A DNA stretch of 47,104 nucleotides from NCBI RefSeq assembly GCF_016583905.1, contig NZ_NRRY01000041.1, forward strand, positions 1 through 47,104, given 5' to 3'. This DNA comes from Lamprobacter modestohalophilus. GTDB lineage: Bacteria > Pseudomonadota > Gammaproteobacteria > Chromatiales > Chromatiaceae. How positions within the stretch are numbered: the first letter of the stretch is position 1; the number at the start of each line of letters is the position of its first letter. Both the position numbers and the translations under genes were made by a program. This document shows, piece after piece, positions 25,028 to 34,077 of this stretch. The notes under the pieces were generated by a model, which did no database searches, was not told where the DNA came from, and was given only the letters and a program-made list of their open reading frames with translations.

Positions 25028-25948
25028 ATGAGCATGCTCCTCACCGTCGATCAGATCACACGCCGCTTCGGGCGCAAGCCGGTGCTGCATGGCCTGCGCT
25101 TTTACCTGCGTCGCGGCGAGGTGCTAGGGCTACTCGGCCCCAATGGCGCCGGCAAGACCACGGCGCTGCGCATCCTGTCTGGGACGCTTGCGCCCAGCAG
25201 CGGCCGGGTGCTGCTGAGCGGAATCGACATGCAGCGCTCGCCACGCCAAGCCAAGGCACGGCTAGGCTATCTGCCGGAGCGCGCGCCCCTCTATCCGGAC
25301 ATGCGCGTCGATGAGTATCTCGCCTTCGCCGGGCGGCTGCGCCGCATGCCGACGGGCGAGCTGACCGAGGCCATGGCCCGGGTCAAGGCGCAATGCGGGC
25401 TGACGCATGTCGGGCAGCGGCTCCTGGGGCGGTTATCGAAAGGTTATCAACAGCGCGCCGGCATTGCTCAGGCACTCATCCATCAGCCCGACCTGGTGAT
25501 CCTCGACGAGCCCGCCGACGGCCTGGACCCGGTGCAGATTCGCGAGCTGCGCGGTCTGATCCGATCCATCGCCGAAAACGCCGGCGTCATCCTCTCCAGC
25601 CATGCGCTCCACGAGGTGCAGGCGAGCTGTTCGCGCGTGATCATTCTGCACCAGGGGCGCCAGTTGCATGAGGCCGACCTCAGGCTGCAGGCAGCAGCGG
25701 CGCGCGACGTCCAGGTGCGGCTCAGACCACCACCGGTGCTCAGCTCGGTACTCGCGCTGCCACCCGTGGAGACCGCTGAGCCTTGCGGCAAGGATGCACT
25801 GCGCATCCGCTTGCGCAAGGAGGCTAGCGCCGATGCCCTGGCTCGGTCACTGATGGAGCATGGCTACGGTCTGCTCGAGCTGCGTCCTTGTCGCACCGAC
25901 CTTGAGCAGGTCTTCTTTAGTTGCATCGGCATGGAGTCGGCAGCGTGA
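25028..25948 (+). CDS. ABC transporter ATPase (GldA/CcmA-like)
   Basis: 306 residues. Walker A is GLLGPNGAGKTTAL, the Q-loop region is LGYLPERAPLYPDM, the signature is the GldA-type variant LSKGYQQRAGIAQAL, and Walker B is LVILDEPADGLDP with the switch histidine in SSHALHE. A C-terminal extension of about 90 residues is typical of ATPases that work with ABC-2 permeases. It is first in a four-gene set (ATPase, ABC-2 permease, GldG-like protein, DUF4340 protein). Its stop overlaps the permease start. In Bacteroidetes, GldA-GldF-GldG is needed for gliding; in gammaproteobacteria the role is not established. Confidence 0.92.
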   Translation: MSMLLTVDQITRRFGRKPVLHGLRFYLRRGEVLGLLGPNGAGKTTALRILSGTLAPSSGRVLLSGIDMQRSPRQAKARLGYLPERAPLYPDMRVDEYLAFAGRLRRMPTGELTEAMARVKAQCGLTHVGQRLLGRLSKGYQQRAGIAQALIHQPDLVILDEPADGLDPVQIRELRGLIRSIAENAGVILSSHALHEVQASCSRVIILHQGRQLHEADLRLQAAAARDVQVRLRPPPVLSSVLALPPVETAEPCGKDALRIRLRKEASADALARSLMEHGYGLLELRPCRTDLEQVFFSCIGMESAA

Positions 25949-26682
25949 TCCTGGTCATCGCCCGTCGCGAGCTCGCCGCCGTCTTCCAGACACCGCTGGC
26001 CTGGATGCTGCTGGCGGCAACTCAGCTGCTGCTGGCTTGGGTCTTTCTCGAGGTCATCGATCAGTATCAAGGCATCGCCGCACCCGAGCTCGAGATCGGC
26101 TTCAACGCCGCGCTCGCCGAGCGCCTCTATGGCGCGACACTGATGCTCCTATTGCTGATCGCACCGCTGCTAGCAGCGCGCAGCCTAGGCCAGGATCGGC
26201 AGCTCGGCACCGACCAGTTGCTCGGATCAGCACCCGTGCGTATCAGCGCGATCCTACTCGGTAAGCTCATTGCCCTGCTGGCGCCTCTCTGGCTGCTTGC
26301 GCTGTTGCCGCTGCTGCTGGTCGCCTGGCTGGTCGGCGCTTCGCCGGTCGATCTCGGTCTGTTCCTGGCTGCGACGCTCGGCCTCTGCCTCAGCGCTTTG
26401 CTGTTTGCCAGTGTTGGCCTCTTGACCGCCAGCCTGGTGCGACAACCGACGCTCGCTGCGATACTCGCCTATGTACTCCTGATCATGCTGTCGCTGATCC
26501 ACGACGCCGATCAGCTCGCCGCGCTGCAGCTGTCGCTGTTGGACTGGCTCTCTTGGAGCCAGCATCTGGTTTGGCTCTTCAATGGCGTGGCTCGGCTCAG
26601 TGATCTCAGCTATTTTGTGCTGATGTCCGCCCTCTTCCTGGCCCTGGCGCAGCGGCAGCTCGCGAATCGTCAGCTCGGCTGA
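25945..26682 (+). CDS. ABC-2 type membrane permease (GldF-like)
   Basis: 245 residues from GTG 25945, overlapping the ATPase stop by 4 nt (GTGA). Six hydrophobic segments can be seen. The first two surround a periplasmic loop (EVIDQYQGIAAPELEIGFN), and the inner loop reads LAARSLGQDRQLGTDQLLGSAP, a form of the ABC-2/GldF motif R....E...GT.E.L.t.P. It should form the membrane channel driven by the preceding ATPase. Confidence 0.85.
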   Translation: MILVIARRELAAVFQTPLAWMLLAATQLLLAWVFLEVIDQYQGIAAPELEIGFNAALAERLYGATLMLLLLIAPLLAARSLGQDRQLGTDQLLGSAPVRISAILLGKLIALLAPLWLLALLPLLLVAWLVGASPVDLGLFLAATLGLCLSALLFASVGLLTASLVRQPTLAAILAYVLLIMLSLIHDADQLAALQLSLLDWLSWSQHLVWLFNGVARLSDLSYFVLMSALFLALAQRQLANRQLG

Positions 26683-26844
26683 GCAGCGCCGGTATCCAGC
26701 CCTAACGCGCTTGGCGCGGCGCCACCCCGGCAGATGAATCGCGCAAGATTCACGTTAAGATCGCGACCCAGGACCGCGACCTAGGATCGAGATCCGACCT
26801 TGCACGCTGAGACTGAGAATAGAACCGGACAAACAAGACTCAGC

Positions 26845-28308
26845 ATGCCCGAACCCACCGTGACCACCCCAATAGACTCAGCCCCCAGCGGCTCAGCGCT
26901 AGCCGTCCTGTTCCGACGGCTTAATCGCCCCGCTGCCGACCTTAGCTTCCTGCTCTTGCTGATCGCGGTCGTGGTGCTATCGGGCTGGCTGATTGCGCGC
27001 CATGATCAGAGCTGGGACCTCAGCTTCAGCGGCCGTCATAGCCTCTCGGACGAGAGCCGTGGCGTGCTTGCCGCGCTCGAAGACCCGCTCAACATCCGCA
27101 TCTTTGCCGCCCCGGATGGCAAGCTTGGGCGCACCATCGAGCAGGCCATTGCACCCTATCGGCGCGCGAGCCGCTGGGTGCGGACCGACTTCATCGATCC
27201 GCAGCTCTTCCCCGAGCTGGCCCGCGCCGCCGATGTGCGTCTGCAGGGTCAACTGGTGCTCGAGTATCAGGATCGGCGGGTGGTCCTCGACCGGCTCAAC
27301 GAGCGCATCCTCACCAACGCCATCGCCCGCCTGCAGCTGCAAGATCCGCCCTGGATCGCCGTGCTCGAGGGGCATGGCGAGCGCGCGCTCAATGGCGCCG
27401 GCCCCGGCGATCTGCGGCGCTTTGCCCAGCTGCTGATGCAGCGCGGCTTGCGTCTGCAGCCACTGGACCTCGCCCTTCTGCCACAGGTGCCGGACAACAT
27501 CGATCTGCTGATCATCAGCACCCCCTCCATCGCGCTCTTCCCCGGCGAAGCACTGGCGTTGATCAGCTACCTGGAACGCGGCGGCAACCTGCTCTGGTTG
27601 CTGGACCCACCCGGTGATGATGGCCTGCTCGGACTCGAGCCACTGCAAACGCAGCTGGACCTCCAGCTCTTGCCGGGCCAAATCGTCGACGCAACGGCCG
27701 GCGACCTGCGCTTAGAGGCGCCAACCTTCGCTGTGGTCGAAGACTGGCCAAGCCATCCGCTCACCGCCGACTTGAGCGGCCCCGCGTTGTTTCCCGGCGC
27801 AGTGGCGCTCAAGCTCGACGAGCCTTCTATCTGGCTGCAGGCAGCGGCCTTGGAGACCGGCGCCCTGAGCTGGAACGAAACCGGCCCGGTCCGCGGCGAG
27901 GTCGCGCGCGACCCCGATGCGGGAGAGCAGCGCGGGCCGCTCAGCGTCGGTCTGCTCCTCACCCGCCCGGTGACCAGCGCCCCGCAGTATGATCCAGCCC
28001 GCGACCCGATCGATCACCAGCGTCTGGATGCACCCCGTCGTCAGCGGATCGCGGTCCTTGGCGATGGCGATTTTCTCGCCAATGCGCATCTCGATCAGGG
28101 CGCCAACAAGGCGCTCGCGCTGCAGTTGGTACGCTGGCTCGCCCATCGCGAAGACCTGATCGCGGTCCCGCCCCCAGCCAACGACCGGGTTGCGCTCGTC
28201 CTGACGCCACTGCGGATGCTGCTGCTGAGTGCCAGCGCCCTCTTCTTCATGCCCGGCCTTCTCGGCCTCGCCGGGCTCGGCATCTACTGGTCACGGACCC
28301 GGACCTGA
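26845..28308 (+). CDS. GldG-like ABC auxiliary membrane protein
   Basis: About 487 residues from ATG 26845; a TTG at 26800 would extend it by 15. An N-terminal transmembrane helix (LSFLLLLIAVVVLSGWLI) is followed by the conserved start of the periplasmic domain, WDLSFSGRHSLSDESRGVL, a glutamine-amidotransferase-like GldG/IFT52 region (WIAVLEGHGE, LLIISTPSIALFPGEALALI, GGNLLWLLDPPG) and a C-terminal transmembrane helix before WSRTRT. This architecture is the ABC_transp_aux (GldG) family. It is encoded between an ABC-2 permease and a DUF4340 gene, the common arrangement. Confidence 0.88.
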   Translation: MPEPTVTTPIDSAPSGSALAVLFRRLNRPAADLSFLLLLIAVVVLSGWLIARHDQSWDLSFSGRHSLSDESRGVLAALEDPLNIRIFAAPDGKLGRTIEQAIAPYRRASRWVRTDFIDPQLFPELARAADVRLQGQLVLEYQDRRVVLDRLNERILTNAIARLQLQDPPWIAVLEGHGERALNGAGPGDLRRFAQLLMQRGLRLQPLDLALLPQVPDNIDLLIISTPSIALFPGEALALISYLERGGNLLWLLDPPGDDGLLGLEPLQTQLDLQLLPGQIVDATAGDLRLEAPTFAVVEDWPSHPLTADLSGPALFPGAVALKLDEPSIWLQAAALETGALSWNETGPVRGEVARDPDAGEQRGPLSVGLLLTRPVTSAPQYDPARDPIDHQRLDAPRRQRIAVLGDGDFLANAHLDQGANKALALQLVRWLAHREDLIAVPPPANDRVALVLTPLRMLLLSASALFFMPGLLGLAGLGIYWSRTRT

Positions 28309-28330
28309 TGAGGCCACGGAGCCGTACTTG

Positions 28331-29245
28331 ATGATGCTCGAACGCTGGCTCACGAATCTCGGCCTCGCGTTGATCGCGGCCTGGCTCGGCGTGCTCGCCA
28401 TGCAAGACGTGCAGCAGCAGGTCAGCAGCGGGCGGCTTACCGACCTCAAGCCCGAGCAGGTGCAAAGCATCGCGCTGCAGCGCAGCGCTGGACCTTTGAT
28501 CCGGCTCGAGCGGCGCGAGCACGGCTGGTCGATGCGCGCGCCGATCGAGGCACCGGCTGACGAAGAGGCGGTGGACCGGCTACTGAACATCGCCCACGCA
28601 CGCGTCAGCCGCGTGCTGCCGGCCGATGCAACCGCCGCTGGCCGGCTCGGGCTCGACCCACCGCGGGTTCGGCTGACGCTAGACGGCCTGACGCTGAACC
28701 TCGGCGAGAGCGACCCGGTCGGCAACCGCCGTTATGTGATGATTGGCGACCTGGTCCAGCTCATCGACGATGACCAGCTGCCCTGGCTGCTGGCACCGCC
28801 CGAGCAGTTTCTCAGCCGACGCCTGTTGCCGGCCGACTTCAGCCCAGGGCTTGGCAACATCGACGGCCGCCCGCTCTCGGCGGATACGCTCGCCGCGCTG
28901 GTCAATGTGGTCGCGGAGCGCGTCGAGCCCATCGACGGCGAGTTGGGCGGGCGCATCCTGGTCATCCGATCCGCCGACGACGATCAGCCGTTGCGTTTCC
29001 TGGTGGCCGAGGGTGGCACGCGCTGGACTCGGCTCGACCAGCGCCTCAGCTACTGGCTCGCCCAGCCACCACTGGCCGAGCGAGACGAGGATGCTTTCGG
29101 TGAGCCTGGTCAGCTGCCACTGCCGGGGCTGGCAGCGGACGCCTCGCCTGAAGACGCGCCAATCACATCAAACGCCACTCCAGTCCCTGTGCCAGACCAA
29201 CTCGATATACCAGACCAACAAAATGTGCCCAACCAACCCGAGTAA
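28331..29245 (+). CDS. DUF4340 domain protein, GldG partner
   Basis: About 304 residues from ATG 28331 (a TTG three bases earlier or the next ATG are alternatives). One N-terminal membrane helix (LGLALIAAWLGVLAM) precedes the DUF4340 beta-repeat domain: IALQRSAGPLIRLERREHGW, then APADEEAVDRLLNIAHARVS, GLDPPRVRLTLDG and a second copy around LAALVNVVAERV. The C-terminal 40 residues are acidic and low complexity with repeats of PDQLDIPDQQNVPNQP. It is almost always encoded after gldG, so it is presumably a periplasm-facing subunit of the same exporter-like complex. mutM starts 8 bp downstream. Confidence 0.85.
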   Translation: MMLERWLTNLGLALIAAWLGVLAMQDVQQQVSSGRLTDLKPEQVQSIALQRSAGPLIRLERREHGWSMRAPIEAPADEEAVDRLLNIAHARVSRVLPADATAAGRLGLDPPRVRLTLDGLTLNLGESDPVGNRRYVMIGDLVQLIDDDQLPWLLAPPEQFLSRRLLPADFSPGLGNIDGRPLSADTLAALVNVVAERVEPIDGELGGRILVIRSADDDQPLRFLVAEGGTRWTRLDQRLSYWLAQPPLAERDEDAFGEPGQLPLPGLAADASPEDAPITSNATPVPVPDQLDIPDQQNVPNQPE

Positions 29246-29253
29246 GCGCGGAC

Positions 29254-30069
29254 ATGCCTGAGCTGCCTGAGGTCGAGACCAGCCTGCGGGGGATCGCGCC
29301 CCATCTGGTCGGGCGCCGGATCGCGCGGCTTGAGGTGCGCGATCATCGCCTGCGCTGGCCGATCCCGGCGGACACCGCCGAACGCCTCGCTGGTCAGACC
29401 ATCGCGGCGCTGCGTCGGCGCGGCAAGTACCTCCTGTTCGACCTGGAGCAAGGTGTGTTGCTCCTGCATCTGGGCATGTCTGGCAGCCTACGGGTATTGC
29501 CCGCGACGACGATGCCGGGACCGCACGACCATGTGGATCTCTGTCTCGAGGATGAGCAGTGTCTGCGCTTTCGCGATCCACGTCGCTTCGGGATGCTGCA
29601 ATGGACGCCCAGCCCCGCCGAGGCGCATCCGCTGCTGCGCGATCTCGGGCCGGAGCCGCTGGGGCCTGCCTTCAGCGGCGACTATCTGCACCAGCGCTCG
29701 CGCGGTCGGCGCGCGCCGATCAAGACCTTCATCATGGATAGCCACGTCGTGGTTGGCGTTGGCAACATCTACGCCAACGAATCGCTGCATCTGGCCCGCA
29801 TCCATCCGAACCGAGCGGCCGGACGCATCAGCCGCGAGCGTCTTGATCGCCTCGCCGGCGCCATTCGCAGCGTGCTCGCCGATGCCATCGCACAGGGCGG
29901 CACCAGCCTCCGCGATTTCGTTCAGGAGGACGGCAAGCCCGGCTACTTCGCCCAATCCTTGCGCGTCTACGGGCGCACTGAACAGCCCTGCCCGAGCTGC
30001 GGCGGCCCGATCCGACAATGTCGCATCGGACAGCGCTCGAGCTTCTATTGCGCGGTCTGCCAGCATTAG
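29254..30069 (+). CDS. mutM: Formamidopyrimidine-DNA glycosylase (Fpg)
   Basis: 271 residues, normal length. The catalytic N-terminus PELPEVET has Pro2 as the Schiff-base nucleophile and Glu3. The beta-delta lyase lysine is in RRGKYLLFD, the helix-two-turn-helix region includes VGVGNIYANESL, and the C-terminal zinc finger is CPSCGGPI...FYCAVCQ. The enzyme removes 8-oxoguanine and ring-opened purines and nicks the strand. It begins 8 bp after the DUF4340 gene, so it is probably read from the same transcript. It ends with TAG, showing that TAG works as a normal stop here. Confidence 0.96.
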   Translation: MPELPEVETSLRGIAPHLVGRRIARLEVRDHRLRWPIPADTAERLAGQTIAALRRRGKYLLFDLEQGVLLLHLGMSGSLRVLPATTMPGPHDHVDLCLEDEQCLRFRDPRRFGMLQWTPSPAEAHPLLRDLGPEPLGPAFSGDYLHQRSRGRRAPIKTFIMDSHVVVGVGNIYANESLHLARIHPNRAAGRISRERLDRLAGAIRSVLADAIAQGGTSLRDFVQEDGKPGYFAQSLRVYGRTEQPCPSCGGPIRQCRIGQRSSFYCAVCQH

Positions 30070-30073
30070 CGCA

Positions 30074-30313
30074 TTAATGCCCGCTCCGCTGCGCGTCGAT
30101 TTCGGCTGCAATGTCCTCGTCGAGGAGCGTCGCCGACTGGGGCAGACTCTGCACATGGCGCATCAGCGCACGCCAGCTTTCGGTTCGCACTTCAGGCTGG
30201 CGCGTTTGATCGACTACCAGTACTTCCAGCAAGGCGCCTTCGGGAAAAGGCATGCCTTCCAGCACGAGGCAGTTTGAAGCATCCATACGGACGTAGGTCT
30301 TGTATGCATTCAT
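30074..30313 (-). CDS. Small hypothetical protein, possible antitoxin-like
   Basis: 79 residues. The N-terminal half reads VRMDASNCLVLEGMPFPEGA and LLEVLVVD, a beta pattern like small swapped-hairpin-like proteins. The C-terminal half has LMRHVQSLPQSATLLDEDIA and AEIDAQR, which resembles small antitoxin-type proteins encoded next to PIN or similar toxins. No toxin gene overlaps or follows it; its stop is 4 bp from the mutM stop on the other strand. It may be an orphan antitoxin or an unrelated protein. Confidence 0.5.
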   Translation of the reverse strand: MNAYKTYVRMDASNCLVLEGMPFPEGALLEVLVVDQTRQPEVRTESWRALMRHVQSLPQSATLLDEDIAAEIDAQRSGH

Positions 30314-30358
30314 TGTGGCTTTTCTGTATCAGTTCGGCGCAGATCAAGATGCGCGCCC

Positions 30359-30754
30359 TCAGCTTGCGAGCCGGCGCCAATAGGTGCGGCGCCAGTAGTA
30401 GAGCACCGTGGTATCTGGCCACGGATACGAGTCACCATAGCCAACGCCGCGCCGGGGATATTCGATATTGTCGTTGGCCAGGTCGAGCAGCCGCCAGCTG
30501 CCCTCACGCGGCTCGCCTTCGACCGGGGACCGGGTCAGACCACGGTTGCGCTGCTCTGAGGCACCATAGCGCTGATAGTTTTGCTGCGCCTCGGCCAGGC
30601 TGACCCCGTTGCTGCTGCCGGGCATCTCCGGGAAGCGCAGTTGGGAGAGATCATCCTCCCAGCCGCAGATCGGACATCGTTGATGCGAGCCGGGGACCTG
30701 ATCATGGACCAGATGTCCGCAACAGGGGCAAGGAAACTTCTCGGCAGTGTGCAT
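30359..30754 (-). CDS. CPCC-family cysteine-rich protein
   Basis: 131 residues. The N-terminus carries FPCPCCGHLVHDQVPGSHQR followed by CPICGWEDD, a zinc-ribbon-like pair of CPxC motifs that defines the CPCC family. Then come the conserved SNGVSLAEAQQNYQRYGASE and a basic, aromatic C-terminus. Function unknown; such genes often occur in polymorphic-toxin immunity or accessory contexts, but nothing toxin-like is seen here. ATG 30754 gives a protein of usual length. Confidence 0.75.
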   Translation of the reverse strand: MHTAEKFPCPCCGHLVHDQVPGSHQRCPICGWEDDLSQLRFPEMPGSSNGVSLAEAQQNYQRYGASEQRNRGLTRSPVEGEPREGSWRLLDLANDNIEYPRRGVGYGDSYPWPDTTVLYYWRRTYWRRLAS

Positions 30755-30935
30755 CGGTCCGCCCTTGTGGATGAATGTTGCTGACCAGCCTAGCGCGTGT
30801 GCGGAGCCGGAAAAACCCCTCTGTCAGTCGGCCGATTGGCGCTGTGCAAGCGGCATCTGCCCAGCGGAGAGGTCACGCAGTCGAGCGAAGCAGGGCAAAA
30901 GTCCGGATAATTCACCCGCCATGATGGATTCCACC

Positions 30936-31010
30936 TTCACTCCTTCGATCTTCACCCCTTTGATCTTCACCACTGTGATCTTCGCCATCTTGATCTTCGC
31001 TATTTCTCCG
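30936..31010. repeat. 15-bp tandem repeat, five imperfect copies
   Basis: Units of the form TTCACYNNTTTGATC run in tandem (30936, 30951, 30966, 30981, 30996), the last copy incomplete. They end 13 bp before the rapA start codon. They read in one frame as FTPSI-FTPLI-FTTVI-FAILI-FAISP, but I doubt that this is a protein. The tract lies in the rapA leader and could influence its expression. Confidence 0.75.
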
Positions 31011-31023
31011 ACCGAGCTGCCCT

Positions 31024-33906
31024 ATGCCTGAGCCCGCCCCTGCCTTTGCCGTTGGCCAACGTTGGCTCTCTGAAACTCAGCCCGAGCTCGGCCTCGGCAT
31101 GGTCGAAGCCGTCGAGCATCGGCGCGTCACCGTGCTGTTTCCGGCCACCGGCGAGCGCCGCACCTATGCCGCCGACAATACGCCGCTGTGGCGAGCGCAG
31201 CTTGCGACCGGAGAGCTGTTGCGTGACCTCGATGGCCAAGATCTGACTGTGGTCGACCACCTCGAGCACAACGGCTTCATCACCTATCTGGTGCGCGATA
31301 CCACGGGTCACGAGCAGCTGCTGCCCGAGACCCGCATCGACCCCAGGCTCCGCCTGAGCCGCCCGCAGCAGCGTCTGCGCGCCGGGCGTCTCGACAGCGA
31401 TACCTGGTTCCGGCTCAGGGTGCAGGCCCTGGATCAAACGGCACAACTGGCAACCGCGCCCGCGCGTGGGCTGCTTGGTGCCCGCATCAGCCCGATCCCG
31501 CATCAGCTGCATATCGCGGCCGAGGTTGCCGACCGCCATCATCCGCGCGTCCTGCTCGCCGACGAAGTTGGCCTCGGCAAGACCATCGAGGCCGGTCTGA
31601 TCCTGCATCGGCTGCTGCTGGCTGGGCGTGTGCGTCGCGTCTTGATCCTGGTGCCTGAACCGTTGTTGCATCAATGGCTGGTCGAGCTGTTACGGCGGTT
31701 CAATCTCCGCTTTGCGCTCTTCGATCGCACCCGGGTCAGCGCCCTCAAGCAAGGCGCCGATGCGCCGAATCCGTTCGAGTCCGAGCAGCACATCCTCTGT
31801 AGCCTCGACCTGCTGACCAGTGATCCGAGTCTTGCCGATGCCGCCCTGCATGCCGGCTGGGACCTGCTGATCTGCGACGAGGCCCATCATTTGGAGTGGT
31901 CGCCCAAGGCCAGCAGTCCCGCCTACGATCTGGTCGCGGCGCTGGCGGCCATCACGCCAGCGGTGCTATTGCTCACCGCAACCCCTGAACAGCTCGGACG
32001 CGCCGGCCATTTCGGTCGCTTGCGACTACTCGACCCGGAGCGCTTCGGCGACTACCAGGCCTTCTTGGACGAGGAGCAGGGCTACGCCCCGGTCGCCGAG
32101 CTGGTCAGCCGCCTCCTCGATGAAACCCCGCTGACCACTGAAGAGCAGGCGCGACTCGAGGCCTTGCTCGACGACGCCGACGGCATGACCGACGCCGAGA
32201 CAGCCGAGTCTGCGCCTCGTCGCCAGCCTCTCGACGCTCAGTCCGATCGCCAAGCCATCATCGAGCAGTTGCTCGACCGCCACGGCACTGGCCGCGTGCT
32301 GTTCCGAAACACGCGCGCCGCGATCAGTGGCTTCCCCGAGCGGGAGCTGCATCCGGCACGGCTCGAGTCTTCGGTCAGCGAGAGCGATGACACCACCGAG
32401 ACCGAGGCCGATCCGCTCGACGCGCTCTGGTCCGCGATCGAAAACGTTGATCGCCTGGACAACGACCCGCGGCTGGATTGGCTGATCACACAGCTGCGCA
32501 CGCTGGCACCGGCCAAGGTCCTGCTGATCACCGCCACCGCCGAGACCGTACTCGATCTCCGCCGCGCCCTGCTCGAGCGCGCAGGCATCCAGGCCGCGGT
32601 ATTCCATGAAGGGATGCCGATCGTCGAGCGTGACCGGGCTGCCGCCTTCTTCGCAGACCCCGAAGAGGGCACCCAGATCCTGCTTTGCTCTGAGATCGGC
32701 AGCGAGGGGCGCAACTTTCAGTTTGCCCACCATTTAGTCTTGTTCGACCTGCCCGCCGACCCAGAGCTGCTGGAACAACGCATCGGTCGCCTCGATCGGA
32801 TCGGCCAGACTGAGACCATCCGTATCCATGTCCCGTATCGGGCCGACACCGCCGACGAGACCCTGTTTCGCTGGTATCACGAGGGTCTCGACGCCTTCTC
32901 CGCCCATCAACCGGCCGCACCCGCGATCTTCTGGGAACAACGCGAGACGCTGCAGGCCTTGCTCGCAGACCCAACCCCAGAGGCAGGCGAGGTTGAGGCG
33001 CTGATCACCGAGGCCAAGGCGCTGCGTCTGCGGCTGGATGCCGAGCTCGCCGCCGGCCGCGATCGTTTACTCGAGCTCAGCTCGCATCGCCCAGTGCGAG
33101 GCGCCGCCCTGGTGGAGGCACTCGCGGCAGAAGATCATGATCCAACCACCGAGACCTTCTTGACCGGGCTCTGGGATGCCTTCGGCGTCGAGCGCGAGCT
33201 TGGTCCGGGTGGCAGTCTCGTGGTCCGACCTGGCGCCCACATGCTGCAAGAGCGCTTTCCCGAACTACCGGACGAAGGCATCACCGCGACCTTCAGCCGC
33301 AAGCACGCACTCGCGCATGAAGACCGACGCTTCTTGACCCGCGAACATCCCATGACGCGTGCCGCGCTCGAGCTGATGACCGGCTCGCACATGGGCACCA
33401 GTGCGATCATCCTGACCCAAGACCCGCGCTTCGCATCCAGTGCCTTGCTGCTGGAGGCGGTCTATGTGGCCGAATGTCCAGCGCCGCCGATCCTCAACGC
33501 GCAGCGTTTCCTGCCCCCAACCGCCCGGCGCATGCTAATCGACGAAGAGGGCAAGGAACGCAGCGCCGAGATCGACATCAACGCCCTCGGCGGCAAGTGC
33601 CTGCGCTCACGGCGACCGCTAGCACGCGCGCTCATCAAGGCCAAGAGCAAGGTGATCGAGGCGATGGTCGCGCTGGCCGAGCAGGAGGCCGCACGCGAGA
33701 GCCGGGCGTTGCGTGAGCAGGCCGGCAGACTGATGCGAGATCAGCTCGATCAGGAGCTGGCGCGGCTGCAGGCCCTCGCCCGCCGCAACCCCGCGGTGCG
33801 CCCCGCGGAGATCGAGGCCCTGGCGGCCGAGCGCGATGCGCTCGCCGAGACGCTTGCGAATAGCCGGCTACGCCTCGATGCCCTGCGCCTCATTGCCTTT
33901 GCCTGA
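31024..33906 (+). CDS. rapA: RNA polymerase-associated ATPase RapA (HepA)
   Basis: 960 residues, the family length. Two N-terminal Tudor-like domains (FAVGQRWLSETQPELGLGMV) are followed by a SWI2/SNF2 ATPase: motif I LADEVGLGKTIEAGLI (Asp at 180), DEAH at about 285-288 in LLICDEAHHLEW, motif III LLLTATPEQLG, and helicase C motifs EIGSEGRNFQFAHHLVLFDL and EQRIGRLDRIGQ (motif VI). RapA recycles RNA polymerase after transcription by remodelling stalled or post-termination complexes. A short low-complexity acidic stretch interrupts the region after HPARLESSV. The stop codon lies directly at the start of a hexanucleotide repeat. Confidence 0.96.
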   Translation: MPEPAPAFAVGQRWLSETQPELGLGMVEAVEHRRVTVLFPATGERRTYAADNTPLWRAQLATGELLRDLDGQDLTVVDHLEHNGFITYLVRDTTGHEQLLPETRIDPRLRLSRPQQRLRAGRLDSDTWFRLRVQALDQTAQLATAPARGLLGARISPIPHQLHIAAEVADRHHPRVLLADEVGLGKTIEAGLILHRLLLAGRVRRVLILVPEPLLHQWLVELLRRFNLRFALFDRTRVSALKQGADAPNPFESEQHILCSLDLLTSDPSLADAALHAGWDLLICDEAHHLEWSPKASSPAYDLVAALAAITPAVLLLTATPEQLGRAGHFGRLRLLDPERFGDYQAFLDEEQGYAPVAELVSRLLDETPLTTEEQARLEALLDDADGMTDAETAESAPRRQPLDAQSDRQAIIEQLLDRHGTGRVLFRNTRAAISGFPERELHPARLESSVSESDDTTETEADPLDALWSAIENVDRLDNDPRLDWLITQLRTLAPAKVLLITATAETVLDLRRALLERAGIQAAVFHEGMPIVERDRAAAFFADPEEGTQILLCSEIGSEGRNFQFAHHLVLFDLPADPELLEQRIGRLDRIGQTETIRIHVPYRADTADETLFRWYHEGLDAFSAHQPAAPAIFWEQRETLQALLADPTPEAGEVEALITEAKALRLRLDAELAAGRDRLLELSSHRPVRGAALVEALAAEDHDPTTETFLTGLWDAFGVERELGPGGSLVVRPGAHMLQERFPELPDEGITATFSRKHALAHEDRRFLTREHPMTRAALELMTGSHMGTSAIILTQDPRFASSALLLEAVYVAECPAPPILNAQRFLPPTARRMLIDEEGKERSAEIDINALGGKCLRSRRPLARALIKAKSKVIEAMVALAEQEAARESRALREQAGRLMRDQLDQELARLQALARRNPAVRPAEIEALAAERDALAETLANSRLRLDALRLIAFA

Positions 33907-33956
33907 GTCTGAGTCTGAGTCTGAGCCTGAATCTGAATCTGAATCTGAATCTGAGT
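33903..33956. repeat. Hexanucleotide tandem repeat (CTGAGT/CTGAAT)9
   Basis: Nine consecutive 6-bp units: CTGAGT three times, CTGAGC, CTGAAT four times and CTGAGT. The rapA stop codon TGA (33904-33906) lies within the first unit. Such a tract can change length by slippage. It is in the 3' untranslated region between rapA and the convergent gspB and can create open frames of alternating Gln and Thr/Ile on the minus strand, which I regard as spurious. Confidence 0.85.
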
Positions 33957-34077
33957 TTGCGTCTGTGCGTTCGGCGTCGGCTGTTGCGCCGAGCCGAGCC
34001 AGCGCCCGCTTGCCGAGCCTGGCTTGCAGCCGCTTGTCGCCGCTGATCTCAGGCCGATGTGAAGGTTGATCGGCCGC

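Noticed and set aside
30936-31010. CRISPR-like array
   Set aside because: The 15-bp units are directly adjacent with no unique spacers; the same holds for the 6-bp and 18-bp tracts.
30747-31031. Plus-strand ORF encoding FTPSI-type repeats before rapA
   Set aside because: Its start is antisense to the CPCC gene and its repeat portion only mirrors the 15-bp DNA repeat; no ribosome-binding site or family.
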